DNA from: Brachionus manjavacas
Lineage: Eukaryota > Rotifera > Eurotatoria > Ploima > Brachionidae
Assembly: GCA_019054805.1 (NCBI GenBank)
Contig: JAHQIY010000037.1
Location: 1 to 64,000, forward strand
Length of the DNA: 64,000 bases
Direction: 5' to 3'
This document shows, one piece after another, positions 14,001-28,500 of this stretch. The position numbers and the translations under genes are program-made. Numbering within the stretch: the stretch's first letter is position 1; each line of letters starts with the position of its first letter. The notes beneath the pieces are model-generated. The model was not told where the DNA came from and ran no database searches. It was given only the letters and a program-made list of their open reading frames with translations.

Positions 14001-17000
14001 TCGCCTAAAATCTTGTCCTTTTAACTTTTTTGACTCCTGTAAATTGTATCATGTAGAACTTTTTGCGCTCTTGAATTTGAGCTTTTAATCATTATCGTAG
14101 CTAAAAAATTGACCATTCTGCAGTGACTTGAAAACTAAGTGACTGGTAATCACTTGCAAGTTTCCCATGTGCATAACTTTTCGAATCTTTGACCTTTTTT
14201 TGATCTGTAAAAGCCAAAGGCAAGAAAATTTCAAGATCTATCTAGTGGTATCTTCGGTTTTCCATAATTCGAAAAATTCATTGCAAAAAACCTATCTGAA
14301 AAACGTCTAAAAATGGGTTTTTTGCTCTTTTTCGAAGTCGCCTAAAATCTTGTCCTTTTAACTTTTTGACTCCTGTAAATTGTATCATGTAGAACTTTTT
14401 GCGCTCTTGAATTTGAGCTATTAATCATTATCGTAGCTAAAAAATTGACCATTCTGCAGTGACTTGAAAACTAAGTGACTGGTAATCACTTGCAAGTTTC
14501 CCATGTGCATAACTTTTCGAATCTTTGACCTTTTTTTGATCTGTAAAAGCCAAAGGCAAGAAAATTTCAAGATCTATCTAGTGGTATCTTCGGTTTTCCA
14601 TAATTCGAAAAATTCATTGCAAAAAACCTATCTGAAAAACGTCAAAAAATGGGTTTTTTGCTCTTTTTCGAAGTCGCCTAAAATCTTGTCCTTTTAACTT
14701 TTTTGACTCCTGTAAATTGTATCATGTAGAACTTTTTGCGCTCTTGAATTTGAGCTATTAATCATTATCGTAGCTAAAAAATTGACCATTCTGCAGTGAC
14801 TTGAAAACTAAGTGACTGGTAATCACTTGCAAGTTTCCCATGTGCATAACTTTTCGAATCTTTGACCTTTTTTTGATCTGTAAAAGCCAAAGGCAAGAAA
14901 ATTTCAAGATCTATCTAGTGGTATCTTCGGTTTTCCATAATTCGAAAAATTCATTGCAAAAAACCTATCTGAAAAACGTCAAAAAATGGGTTTTTTGCTC
15001 TTTTTCGAAGTCGCCTAAAATCTTGTCCTTTTAACTTTTTTGACTCCTGTAAATTGTATCATGTAGAACTTTTTGCGCTCTTGAATTTGAGCTATTAATC
15101 ATTATCGTAGCTAAAAAATTGACCATTCTGCAGTGACTTGAAAACTAAGTGACTGGTAATCACTTGCAAGTTTCCCATGTGCATAACTTTTCGAATCTTT
15201 GACCTTTTTTGATCTGTAAAAGCCAAAGGCAAGAAAATTTCAAGATCTATCTAGTGGTATCTTCGGTTTTCCATAATTCGAAAAATTCATTGCAAAAAAC
15301 CTATCTGAAAAACGTCAAAAAATGGGTTTTTTGCTCTTTTTCGAAGTCGCCTAAAATCTTGTCCTTTTAACTTTTTTGACTCCTGTAAATTGTATCATGT
15401 AGAACTTTTTGCGCTCTTGAATTTGAGCTATTAATCATTATCGTAGCTAAAAAATTGACCATTCTGCAGTGACTTGAAAACTAAGTGACTGGTAATCACT
15501 TGCAAGTTTCCCATGTGCATAACTTTTCGAATCTTTGACCTTTTTTTGATCTGTAAACGCCAAAGGTAAGAAAATTTCAAGATCTATCTAGTGGTATCTT
15601 CGGTTTTCCATAATTCGAAAAATTCATTGCAAAAAACCTATCTGAAAAACGTCAAAAAATGGGTATTTTGCTCTTTTTCGAAGTCGCCTAAAATCTTGTC
15701 GTTTTAACTTTTTTGACTCCTGTAAATTGTCTTATGTAGAACTTTTTGCGCTCTTGAATTTGAGCTATTAATCATTATCGTAGCTAAAAAATTGACCATT
15801 CTGCAGTGACTTGAAAACTAAGTGACTGGGAATCACTTGCAAGTTTCCCATGTGCATAACTTTTCGAATCTTTGACCTTTTTTGATCTGTAAAAGCCAAA
15901 GGCAAGAAAATTTCAAGATCTATCTAGTGGTATCTTCGGTTTTCCATAATTCGAAAAATTCATTGCAAAAAACCTATCTGAAAAACGTCAAAAAATGGGT
16001 TTTTTGCTCTTTTTCGAAGTCGCCTAAAATCTTGTCCTTTTAACTTTTTTGACTCCTGTAAATTGTATCATGTAGAACTTTTTGCGCTCTTGAATTTGAG
16101 CTATTAATCATTATCGTAGCTAAAAAATTGACCATTCTGCAGTGACTTGAAAACTAAGTGACTGGTAATCACTTGCAAGTTTCCCATGTGCATAACTTTT
16201 CGAATCTTTGACCTTTTTTTGATCTGTAAAAGCCAAAGGCAAGAAAATTTCAAGATCTATCTAGTGGTATCTTCGGTTTTCCATAATTCGAAAAATTCAT
16301 TGCAAAAAACCTATCTGAAAAACGTCAAAAAATGGGTTTTTTGCTCTTTTTCGAAGTCGCCTAAAATCTTGTCCTTTTAACTTTTTTGACTCCTGTAAAT
16401 TGTATCATGTAGAACTTTTTGCGCTCTTGAATTTGAGCTATTAATCATTATCGTAGCTAAAAAATTGACCATTCTGCAGTGACTTGAAAACTAAGTGACT
16501 GGTAATCACTTGCAAGTTTCCCATGTGCATAACTTTTCGAATCTTTGACCTTTTTTTGATCTGAAAAAGCCAAAGGCAAGAAAATTTCAAGATCTATCTA
16601 GTGGTATCTTCGGTTTTCCATAATTCGAAAAATTCATTGCAAAAAACCTATCTGAAAAACGTCAAAAAATGGGTTTTTTGCTCTTTTTCGAAGTCGCCTA
16701 AAATCTTCTCCTTTTAACTTTTTTGACTCCTGTAAATTGTATCATGTAGAACTTTTTGCGCTCTTGAATTTGAGCTATTAATCATTATCGTAGCTAAAAA
16801 ATTGACCATTCTGCAGTGACTTGAAAACTAAGTGACTGGTAATCACTTGCAAGTTTCCCATGTGCATAACTTTTCGAATCTTTGACCTTTTTTGATCTGT
16901 AAAAACCAAAGGCAAGAAAATTTCAAGATCTATCTAGTGGTATCTTCGGTTTTCCATAATTCGAAAAATTCATTGCAAAAAACCTATCTGAAAAACGTCA

Positions 17001-18867
17001 AAAAATGGGTTTTTTGCTCTTTTTCGAAGTCGCCTAAAATCTTGTCCTTTTAACTTTTTTGACTCCTGTAAATTGAATCATGTAGAACTTTTTGCGCTCT
17101 TGAATTTGAGCTATTAATCATTATCGTAGCTAAAAAATTGACCATTCTGCAGTGACTTGAAAACTAAGTGACTGGTAATCACTTGCAAGTTTCCCATGTG
17201 CATAACTTTTCGAATCTTTGACCTTTTTTTGATCTGTAAAAGCCAAAGGCAAGAAAATTTCAAGATCTATCTAGTGGTATCTTCGGTTTTCCATAATTCG
17301 AAAAATTCATTGCAAAAAACCTATCTGAAAAACGTCAAAAAATGGGTTTTTTGCTCTTTTTCGAAGTCGCCTAAAATCTTGTCCTTTTAACTTTTTGACT
17401 CCTGTAAATTGTATCATGTAGAACTTTTTGCGCTCTTGAATTTGAGCTATTAATCATTATCGTAGCTAAAAAATTGACCATTCTGCAGTGACTTGAAAAC
17501 TAAGTGACTGGTAATCACTTGCAAGTTTCCCATGTGCATAACTTTTCGAATCTTTGACCTTTTTTTGATCTGTAAAAGCCAAAGGCAAGAAAATTTCAAG
17601 ATCTATCTAGTGGTATCTTCGGTTTTCCATAATTCGAAAAATTCATTGCAAAAAACCTATCTGAAAACGTCAAAAAATGGGTTTTTTGGTCTTTTTCGAA
17701 GTTGCAAAAATCTTGTCCTTTTAACTTTTTTGACTCCTGTAAATTGTATCATGTAGAACTTTTTGCGCTCTTGAATTTGAGCTATTAATCATTATCGTAG
17801 CTAAAAATTGACCATTCTGCAGTGACTTGAAAACTAAGTGACTGGTAATCACTTGCAAGTTTCCCATGTGCATAACTTTTCGAATCTTTGACCTTTTTTT
17901 GATCTGTAAAAGCCAAAGGCAAGAAAATTTCAAGATCTATCTAGTGGTATCTTCGGTTTTCCATAATTCGAAAAAATTCATTGCAAAAAACCTATCTGAA
18001 AAACGTCAAAAAATGGGTTTTTTGCTCTTTTTCGAAGTCGCCTAAAATCTTGTCCTTTTAACTTTTTGACTCCTGTAAATTGTATCATGTAGAACTTTTT
18101 GCGCTCTTGAATTTGAGCTATTAATCATTATCGTAGCTAAAAAATTGACCATTCTGCAGTGACTTGAAAACTAAGTGACTGGTAATCACTTGCAAGTTTC
18201 CCATGTGCATAACTTTTCGAATCTTTGACCTTTTTTTGATCTGTAAAAGCCAAAGGCAAGAAAATTTCAAGATCTATCTAGTGGTATCTTCGGTTTTCCA
18301 TAATTCGAAAAATTCATTCTATCTGAAAAACGTCAAAAAATGGGTTTTTTGCTCTTTTTCGAAGTCGCCTAAAATCTTGTCCTTTTAACTTTTTTGACTC
18401 CTGTAAATTGTATCATGTAGAACTTTTTGCGCTCTTGAATTTGAGCTATTAATCATTATCGTAGCTAAAAAATTGACCATTCTGCAGTGACTTGAAAACT
18501 AAGTGACTGGTAATCACTTGCAAGTTTCCCATGTGCATAACTTTTCGAATCTTTGACCTTTTTTTGATCTGTAAAAGCCAAAGGCAAGAAAATTTCAAGA
18601 TCTATCTAGTGGTATCTTCGGTTTTCCATAATTCGAAAAATTCATTGCAAAAAACCTATCTGAAAAACGTCAAAAAATGGGTTTTTTGCTCTTTTTCGAA
18701 GTCGCCTAAAATCTTGTCCTTTTAACTTTTTTGACTCCTGTAAATTGTATCATGTAGAACTTTTTGCGCTCTTGAATTTGAGCTATTAATCATTATCGTA
18801 GCTAAAAAATTGACCATTCTGCAGTGACTTGAAAACTAAGTGACTGGTAATCACTTGCAAGTTTCCC

Positions 18868-19204
18868 ATGTGCATAACTTTTCGAATCTTTGACCTTTTT
18901 TTGATCTGTAAAAGCCAAAGGCAAGAAAATTTCAAGATCTATCTAGTGGTATCTTCGGTTTTCCATAATTCGAAAAATTCATTGCAAAAAACCTATCTGA
19001 AAAACGTCAAAAAATGGGTTTTTTGCTCTTTTTCGAAGTCGCCTAAAATCTTGTCCTTTTAACTTTTTTGACTCCTGTAAATTGTATCATGTAGAACTTT
19101 TTGCGCTCTTGAATTTGAGCTATTAATCATTATCGTAGCTAAAAAATTGACCATTCTGCAGTGACTTGAAAACTAAGTGACTGGTAATCACTTGCAAGTT
19201 TCCC
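18868..19204. repeat. Representative satellite monomer (337 bp)
   Basis: This copy matches the commonest form and is a convenient reference unit, starting here at the ATG of cccatgtgcataac. On the + strand it contains a 64-codon open frame over its first 195 bases, and on the - strand frames of 67-70 codons open only in some copies. Other landmarks are agatctatctagtgg, a gggttttttgctc run, gcgctcttgaatttgagc, the PstI site in attctgcagtgac, and the short direct repeat agtgact flanking ttgaaaacta. The frame is broken in many other copies by T-run indels or by catgtg to catctg changes, so it is not treated as a gene. Confidence 0.9.
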
Positions 19205-22200
19205 ATGTGCATAACTTTTCGAATCTTTGACCTTTTTTTGATCTGTAAAAGCCAAAGGCAAGAAAATTTCAAGATCTATCTAGTGGTATCTTCGGTTTTC
19301 CATAATTCGAAAAATTCATTGCAAAAAACCTATCTGAAAAACGTCAAAAAATGGGTTTTTTGCTCTTTTTCGAAGTCGCCTAAAATCTTGTCCTTTTAAC
19401 TTTTTTGACTCCTGTAAATTGTATCATGTAGAACTTTTTGCGCTCTTGAATTTGAGCTATTAATCATTATCGTAGCTAAAAAATTGACCATTCTGCAGTG
19501 ACTTGAAAACTAAGTGACTGGTAATCACTTGCAAGTTTCCCATGTGCATAACTTTTCGAATCTTTGACCTTTTTTGATCTGTAAAAGCCAAAGGCAAGAA
19601 AATTTCAAGATCTATCTAGTGGTATCTTCGGTTTTCCATAATTCGAAAAATTCATTGCAAAAAACCTATCTGAAAAACGTCAAAAAATGGGTTTTTTGCT
19701 CTTTTTCGAAGTCGCCTAAAATCTTGTCCTTTTAACTTTTTTGACTCCTGTAAATTGTATCATGTAGAACTTTTTGCGCTCTTGAATTTGAGCTATTAAT
19801 CATTATCGTAGCTAAAAAATTGACCATTCTGCAGTGACTTGAAAACTAAGTGACTGGTAATCACTTGCAAGTTTCCCATGTGCATAACTTTTCGAATTTT
19901 TAACTTTTTTTTGATCTGTAAAAGCCAAAGGCAAGAAAATTTCAAGATCTATCTAGTGGTATCTTCGGTTTTCCATAATTCGAAAAATTCATTGCAAAAA
20001 ACCTATCTGAAAAACGTCAAAAAATGGGTTTTTTGCTCTTTTTCGAAGTCGCCTAAAATCTTGTCCTTTTAACTTTTTTGACTCCTGTAAATTGTATCAT
20101 GTAGAACTTTTTGCGCTCTTGAATTTGAGCTATTAATCATTATCGTAGCTAAAAAATTGACCATTCTGCAGTGACTTGAAAACTAAGTGACTGGTAATCA
20201 CTTGCAAGTTTCCCATGTGCATAACTTTTCGAATTTTTAACTTTTTTTTGATCTGTAAAAGCCAAAGGCAAGAAAATTTCAAGATCTATCTAGTGGTATC
20301 TTCGGTTTTCCATAATTCGAAAAATTCATTGCAAAAAACCTATCTGAAAAACGTCAAAAAATGGGTTTTTTGCTCTTTTTCGAAGTCGCCTAAAATCTTG
20401 TCCTTTTAACTTTTTTGACTCCTGTAAATTGTATCATGTAGAACTTTTTGCGCTCTTGAATTTGAGCTATTAATCATTATCGTAGCTAAAAAATTGACCA
20501 TTCTGCAGTGACTTGAAAACTAAGTGACTGGTAATCACTTGCAAGTTTCCCATGTGCATAACTTTTCGAATCTTTGACCTTTTTTTGATCTGTAAAAGCC
20601 AAAGGCAAGAAAATTTCAAGATCTATCTAGTGGTATCTTCGGTTTTCCATAATTCGAAAAATTCATTGCAAAAAACCTATCTGAAAAACGTTAAAAAATG
20701 GGTTTTTTGCTCTTTTTCGAAGTCGCCTAAAATCTTGTCCTTTTAACTTTTTTGACTCCTGTAAATTGTTTCATGTAGAACTTTTTGCGCTCTTGAATTT
20801 GAGCTATTAATCATTATCGTAGCTAAAAAATTGACCATTCTGCAGTGACTTGAAAACTAAGTGACTGGTAATCACTTGCAAGTTTCCCATGTGCATAACT
20901 TTTCGAATCTTTGACCTTTTTTGATCTGTAAAAGCCAAAGGCAAGAAAATTTCAAGATCTATCTAGTGGTATCTTCGGTTTTCCATAATTCGAAAAATTC
21001 ATTGCAAAAAACCTATCTGAAAAACGTCAAAAAATGGGTTTTTTGCTCTTTTTCGAAGTCGCCTAAAATCTTGTCCTTTTAACTTTTTTGACTCCTGTAA
21101 ATTGTATCATGTAGAACTTTTTGCGCTCTTGAATTTGAGCTATTAATCATTATCGTAGCTAAAAAATTGACCATTCTGCAGTGACTTGAAAACTAAGTGA
21201 CTGGTAATCACTTGCAAGTTTCCCATGTGCATAACTTTTCGAATCTTTGACCTTTTTTTGATCTGTAAAAGCCAAAGGCAAGAAAATTTCAAGATCTATC
21301 TAGTGGTATCTTCGGTTTTCCATAATTCGAAAAATTCATTGCAAAAAACCTATCTGAAAAACGTCAAAAAATGGGTTTTTTGCTCTTTTTCGAAGTCGCC
21401 TAAAATCTTGTCCTTTTAACTTTTTTGACTCCTGTAAATTGTATCATGTAGAACTTTTTGCGCTCTTGAATTTGAGCTATTAATCATTATCGTAGCTAAA
21501 AAATTGACCATTCTGCAGTGACTTGAAAACTAAGTGACTTGTAATCACTTGCAAGTTTCCCATCTGCATAACTTTTCGAATCTTTGACCTTTTTTTGATC
21601 TGTAAAAGCCAAAGGCAAGAAAATTTCAAGATCTATCTAGTGGTATCTTCGGTTTTCCATAATCGAAAAATTCATTGCAAAAAACCTATCTGAAAAACGT
21701 CAAAAAATGGGTTTTTTGCTCTTTTTCGAAGTCGCCTAAAATCTTCTCCTTTTAACTTTTTTGACTCCTGTAAATTGTATCATGTAGAACTTTTTGCGTT
21801 CTTGAATTTGAGCTATTAATCATTATCGTAGCTAAAAAATTGACCATTCTGCAGTGACTTGAAAACTAAGTGACTGGTAATCACTTGCAAGTTTCCCATC
21901 TGCATAACTTTTCGAATTTTTAACTTTTTTTTGATCTGTAAAAGCCAAAGGCAAGAAAATTTCAAGATCTATCTAGTGGTATCTTCGGTTTTCCATAATT
22001 CGAAAAATTCATTGCAAAAAACCTATCTGAAAAACGTCAAAAAATGGGTTTTTTGCTCTTTTTCGAAGTCGCCTAAAATCTTGTCCTTTTAACTTTTTTG
22101 ACTCCTGTAAATTGTATCATGTAGAACTTTTTGCGTTCTTGAATTTGAGCTATTAATCATTATCGTAGCTAAAAAATTGACCATTCTGCAGTGACTTGAA

Positions 22201-22234
22201 AACTAAGTGACTGGTAATCACTTGCAAGTTTCCC

Positions 22235-22542
22235 ATGTGCATAACTTTTCGAATCTTTGACCTTTTTTTGATCTGTAAAAGCCAAAGGCAAGAAAATTTC
22301 AAGATCTATCTAGTGGTATCTTCGGTTTTCCATAATTCGAAAAATTCATTGCAAAAAACCTATCTGAAAAACGTCAAAAAATGGGTTTTTTGCTCTTTTT
22401 CGAAGTCGCCTAAAATCTTGTCCTTTTAACTTTTTGTTTTGCGCTCTTGAATTTGAGCTATTAATCATTATCGTAGCTAAAAAATTGACCATTCTGCAGT
22501 GACTTGAAAACTAAGTGACTTGTAATCACTTGCAAGTTTCCC
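22235..22542. repeat. Shortened monomer with a 29-bp deletion
   Basis: This copy measures 308 bp from the ATG position to the equivalent position of the next copy, against 336-337 normally. The missing piece is the segment between ccttttaacttttt and gcgctcttg, joined near 22436. Shorter deletions occur next to the gcaaaaaacctatctg segment in the copies near 18319 (9 bp) and 25014 (about 10 bp). Confidence 0.85.
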
Positions 22543-25500
22543 ATCTGCATAACTTTTCGAATCTTTGACCTTTTTTTGATCTGTAAAAGCCAAAGGCAAG
22601 AAAATTTCAAGATCTATCTAGTGGTATCTTCGGTTTTCCATAATCGAAAAATTCATTGCAAAAAACCTATCTGAAAAACGTCAAAAAATGGGTTTTTTGC
22701 TCTTTTTCGAAGTCGCCTAAAATCTTCTCCTTTTAACTTTTTTGACTCCTGTAAATTGTATCATGTAGAACTTTTTGCGCTCTTGAATTTGAGCTATTAA
22801 TCATTATCGTAGCTAAAAAATTGACCATTCTGCAGTGACTTGAAAACTAAGTGACTTGTAATCACTTGCAAGTTTCCCATGTGCATAACTTTTCGAATCT
22901 TTGACCTTTTTTTGATCTGTAAAAACCAAAGGCAAGAAAATTTCAAGATCTATCTAGTGGTATCTTCGGTTTTCCATAATTCGAAAAATTCATTGCAAAA
23001 AACCTATCTGAAAAACGTCAAAAAATGGGTTTTTTGCTCTTTTTCGAAGTCGCCTAAAATCTTGTCCTTTTAACTTTTTTGACTCCTGTAAATTGTATCA
23101 TGTAGAACTTTTTGCGCTCTTGAATTTGAGCTATTAATCATTATCGTAGCTAAAAAATTGACCATTCTGCAGTGACTTGAAAACTAAGTGACTGGTAATC
23201 ACTTGCAAGTTTCCCATCTGCATAACTTTTCGAATCTTTGACCTTTTTTTGATCTGTAAAAGCCAAAGGCAAGAAAATTTCAAGATCTATCTAGTGGTAT
23301 CTTCGGTTTTCCATAATTCGAAAAATTCATTGCAAAAAACCTATCTGAAAAACGTCAAAAAATGGGTTTTTTTGCTCTTTTTCGAAGTCGCCTAAAATCT
23401 TGTCCTTTTAACTTTTTGACTCCTGTAAATTGTATCATGTAGAACTTTTTGCGCTCTTGAATTTGAGCTATTAATCATTATCGTAGCTAAAAAATTGACC
23501 ATTCTGCAGTGACTTGAAAACTAAGTGACTGGTAATCACTTGCAAGTTTCCCATCTGCATAACTTTTCGAATCTTTGACCTTTTTTGATCTGTAAAAGCC
23601 AAAGGCAAGAAAATTTCAAGATCTATCTAGTGGTATCTTCGGTTTTCCATAATTCGAAAAATTCATTGCAAAAAACCTATCTGAAAAACGTCAAAAAATG
23701 GGTTTTTTGCTCTTTTTCGAAGTCGCCTAAAATCTTGTCCTTTTAACTTTTTTGACTCCTGTAAATTGTATCATGTAGAACTTTTTGCGCTCTTGAATTT
23801 GAGCTATTAATCATTATCGTAGCTAAAAAATTGACCATTCTGCAGTGACTTGAAAACTAAGTGACTGGTAATCACTTGCAAGTTTCCCATGTGCATAACT
23901 TTTCGAATCTTTGACCTTTTTTTGATCTGTAAAAGCCAAAGGCAAGAAAATTTCAAGATCTATCTAGTGGTATCTTCGGTTTTCCATAATTCGAAAAATT
24001 CATTGCAAAAAACCTATCTGAAAAACGTCAAAAAATGGGTTTTTTGCTCTTTTTCGAAGTCGCCTAAAATCTTGTCCTTTTAACTTTTTGACTCCTGTAA
24101 ATTGTATCATGTAGAACTTTTTGCGTTCTTGAATTTGAGCTATTAATCATTATCGTAGCTAAAAAATTGACCATTCTGCAGTGACTTGAAAACTAAGTGA
24201 CTGGTAATCACTTGCAAGTTTCCCATGTGCATAACTTTTCGAATCTTTGACCTTTTTTTGATCTGTAAAAGCCAAAGGCAAGAAAATTTCAAGATCTATC
24301 TAGTGGTTTATTCGATTTTCCATAATTCGAAAAATTCATTGCAAATTACCTATCTGAAATACGTCAAAAAATGGGTTTTTTGCTCTTTTTCGAAGTCGCC
24401 TAAAATCTTGTCCTTTTAACTTTTTTGACTCCTGTAAATTGTATCATGTAGAACTTTTTGCGCTCTTGAATTTGAGCTATTAATCATTATCGTAGCTAAA
24501 AAATTGACCATTCTGCAGTGACTTGAAAACTAAGTGACTGGTAATCACTTGCAAGTTTCCCATGTGCATAACTTTTCGAATTTTTAACTTTTTTTTGATC
24601 TGTAAAAGCCAAAGGCAAGAAAATTTCAAGATCTATCTAGTGGTATCTTCGGTTTTCCATAATTCGAAAAATTCATTGCAAAAAACCTATCTGAAAAACG
24701 TCAAAAAATGGGTTTTTTGCTCTTTTTCGAAGTCGCCTAAAATCTTGTCCTTTTAACTTTTTTGACTCCTGTAAATTGTATCATGTAGAACTTTTTGCGC
24801 TCTTGAATTTGAGCTATTAATCATTATCGTAGCTAAAAAATTGACCATTCTGCAGTGACTTGAAAACTAAGTGACTTGTAATCACTTGCAAGTTTCCCAT
24901 CTGCATAACTTTTCGAATCTTTGACCTTTTTTTGATCTGTAAAAGCCAAAGGCAAGAAAATTTCAAGATCTATCTAGTGGTATCTTCGGTTTTCCATAAT
25001 TCGAAAAATTCATTTATCTGAAAAACGTCAAAAAATGGGTTTTTTGCTCTTTTTCGAAGTCGCCTAAAATCTTGTCCTTTTAACTTTTTGACTCCTGTAA
25101 ATTGTATCATGTAGAACTTTTTGCGTTCTTGAATTTGAGCTATTAATCATTATCGTAGCTAAAAAATTGACCATTCTGCAGTGACTTGAAAACTAAGTGA
25201 CTTGTAATCACTTGCAAGTTTCCCATCTGCATAACTTTTCGAATCTTTGACCTTTTTTTGATCTGTAAAAGCCAAAGGCAAGAAAATTTCAAGATCTATC
25301 TAGTGGTATCTTCGGTTTTCCATAATTCGAAAAATTCATTGCAAAAAACCTATCTGAAAAACGTCAAAAAATGGGTTTTTTGCTCTTTTTCGAAGTCGCC
25401 TAAAATCTTCTCCTTTTAACTTTTTTGACTCCTGTAAATTGTATCATGTAGAACTTTTTGCGCTCTTGAATTTGAGCTATTAATCATTACGGTAGCTAAA

Positions 25501-28500
25501 AAATTGACCATTCTGCAGTGACTTGAAAACTAAGTGACTGGTAATCACTTGCAAGTTTCCCATGTGCATAACTTTTCGAATCTTTGACCTTTTTTTGATC
25601 TGTAAAAGCCAAAGGCAAGAAAATTTCAAGATCTATCTAGTGGTATCTTCGGTTTTCCATAATTCGAAAAATTCATTGCAAAAAACCTATCTGAAAAACG
25701 TCAAAAAATGGGTTTTTTGCTCTTTTTCGAAGTCGCCTAAAATCTTGTCCTTTTAACTTTTTTGACTCCTGTAAATTGTATCATGTAGAACTTTTTGCGC
25801 TATTGAATTTGAGCTATTAATCATTAATGTAGCTAAAAAATTGACCATTCTGCAGTGACTTGAAAACTAAGTGACTGGTAATCACTTGCAAGTTTCCCAT
25901 GTGCATAACTTTTCGAATCTTTGACCTGTTTTTGATCTGTAAAAGCCAAAGGCAAGAAAATTTCAAGATCTATCTAGTGGTATCTTCGGTTTTCCATAAT
26001 TCGAAAAATTCATTGCAAAAAACCTATCTGAAAAACGTCAAAAAATGGGTTTTTTGCTCTTTTTCGAAGTCGCCTAAAATCTTGTCCTTTTAACTTTTTT
26101 GACTCCTGTAAATTGTATCATGTAGAACTTTTTGCGCTATTGAATTTGAGCTATTAATCATTAATGTAGCTAAAAAATTGACCATTCTGCAGTGACTTGA
26201 AAACTAAGTGACTGGTAATCACTTGCAAGTTTCCCATCTGCATAACTTTTCGAATCTTTGACCTTTTTTTGATCTGTAAAAGCCAAAGACAAGAAAATTT
26301 CAAGATCTATCTAGTGGTATCTTCGGTTTTCCATAATTCGAAAAATTCATTGCAAAAAACCTATCTGAAAAACGTCAAAAAATGGGTTTTTTGCTCTTTT
26401 TCGAAGTCGCCTAAAATCTTGTCCTTTTAACTTTTTTGACTCCTGTAAATTGTATCATGTAGAACTTTTTGCGCTCTTGAATTTGAGCTATTAATCATTA
26501 TCGTAGCTAAAAAATTGACCATTCTGCAGTGACTTGAAAACTAAGTGACTGGTAATCACTTGCAAGTTTCCCATCTGCATAACTTTTCGAATTTTTAACT
26601 TTTTTTTGATCTGTAAAAGCCAAAGGCAAGAAAATTTCAAGATCTATCTAGTGGTATCTTCGGTTTTCCATAATTCGAAAAATTCATTGCAAAAAACCTA
26701 TCTGAAAAACGTCAAAAAATGGGTTTTTTGCTCTTTTTCGAAGTCGCCTAAAATCTTGTCCTTTTAACTTTTTTGACTCCTGTAAATTGTATCATGTAGA
26801 ACTTTTTGCGCTCTTGAATTTGAGCTATTAATCATTATCGTAGCTAAAAAATTGACCATTCTGCAGTGACTTGAAAACTAAGTGACTGGTAATCACTTGC
26901 AAGTTTCCCATCTGCATAACTTTTCGAATCTTTGACCTTTTTTTGATCTGTAAAAGCCAAAGGCAAGAAAATTTCAAGATCTATCTAGTGGTATCTTCGG
27001 TTTTCCATAATTCGAAAAATTCATTGCAAAAAACCTATCTGAAAAACGTCAAAAAATGGGTTTTTTGCTCTTTTTCGAAGTCGCCTAAAATCTTGTCCTT
27101 TTAACTTTTTTGACTCCTGTAAATTGTATCATGTAGAACTTTTTGCGCTCTTGAATTTGAGCTATTAATCATTATCGTAGCTAAAAAATTGACCATTCTG
27201 CAGTGACTTGAAAACTAAGTGACTGGTAATCACTTGCAAGTTTCCCATGTGCATAACTTTTCGAATCTTTGACCTTTTTTTGATCTGTAAAAACCAAAGG
27301 CAAGAAAATTTCAAGATCTATCTAGTGGTATCTTCGGTTTTCCATAATTCGAAAAATTCATTGCAAAAAACCTATCTGAAAAACGTCAAAAAATGGGTTT
27401 TTTGCTCTTTTTCGAAGTCGCCTAAAATCTTGTCCTTTTAACTTTTTTGACTCCTGTAAATTGTGTCATGTAGAACTTTTTGCGCTCTTGAATTTGAGCT
27501 ATTAATCATTATCGTAGCTGAAAATTGACCATTCTGCAGTGACTTGAAAACTAAGTGACTGGGAATCACTTGCAAGTTTCCCATGTGCATAACTTTTCGA
27601 ATCTTTGACCTTTTTTTGATCTGTAAAAGCCAAAGGCAAGAAAATTTCAAGATCTATCTAGTGGTAATTTCGGTTTTCCATAATTCGAAAAATTCATTGC
27701 AAAAAACCTATCTGAAAAACGTCAAAAAATGGGTTTTTTGCTCTTTTTCGAAGTCGCCTAAAATCTTGTCCTTTTAACTTTTTTGACTCCTGTAAATTGT
27801 ATCATGTAGAACTTTTTGCGCTCTTGAATTTGAGCTATTAATCATTAATGTAGCTAAAAAATTGACCATTCTGCAGTGACTTGAAAACTAAGTGACTGGT
27901 AATCACTTGCAAGTTTCCCATGTGCATAACTTTTCGAATCTTTGACCTTTTTTGATCTGTAAAAGCCAAAGGCAAGAAAATTTCAAGATCTATCTAGTGG
28001 TATCTTCGGTTTTCCATAATTCGAAAAATTCATTGCAAAAAACCTATCTGAAAAACGTCAAAAAATGGGTTTTTTGCTCTTTTTCGAAGTCGCCTAAAAT
28101 CTTGTCCTTTTAACTTTTTTGACTCCTGTAAATTGTATCATGTAGAACTTTTTGCGCTCTTGAATTTGAGCTATTAATCATTATCGTAGCTAAAAAATTG
28201 ACCATTCTGCAGTGACTTGAAAACTAAGTGACTGGTAATCACTTGCAAGTTTCCCATGAGCATAACTTTTCGAATCTTTGACCTTTTTTTGATCTGTAAA
28301 AGCCAAAGGCAAGAAAATTTCAAGATCTATCTAGTGGTATCTTCGGTTTTCCATAATTCGAAAAATTCATTGCAAAAAACCTATCTGAAAAACGTCAAAA
28401 AATGGGTTTTTTGCTCTTTTTCGAAGTCGCCTAAAATCTTGTCCTTTTAACTTTTTTGACTCCTGTAAATTGTATCATGTAGAACTTTTTGCGCTCTTGA

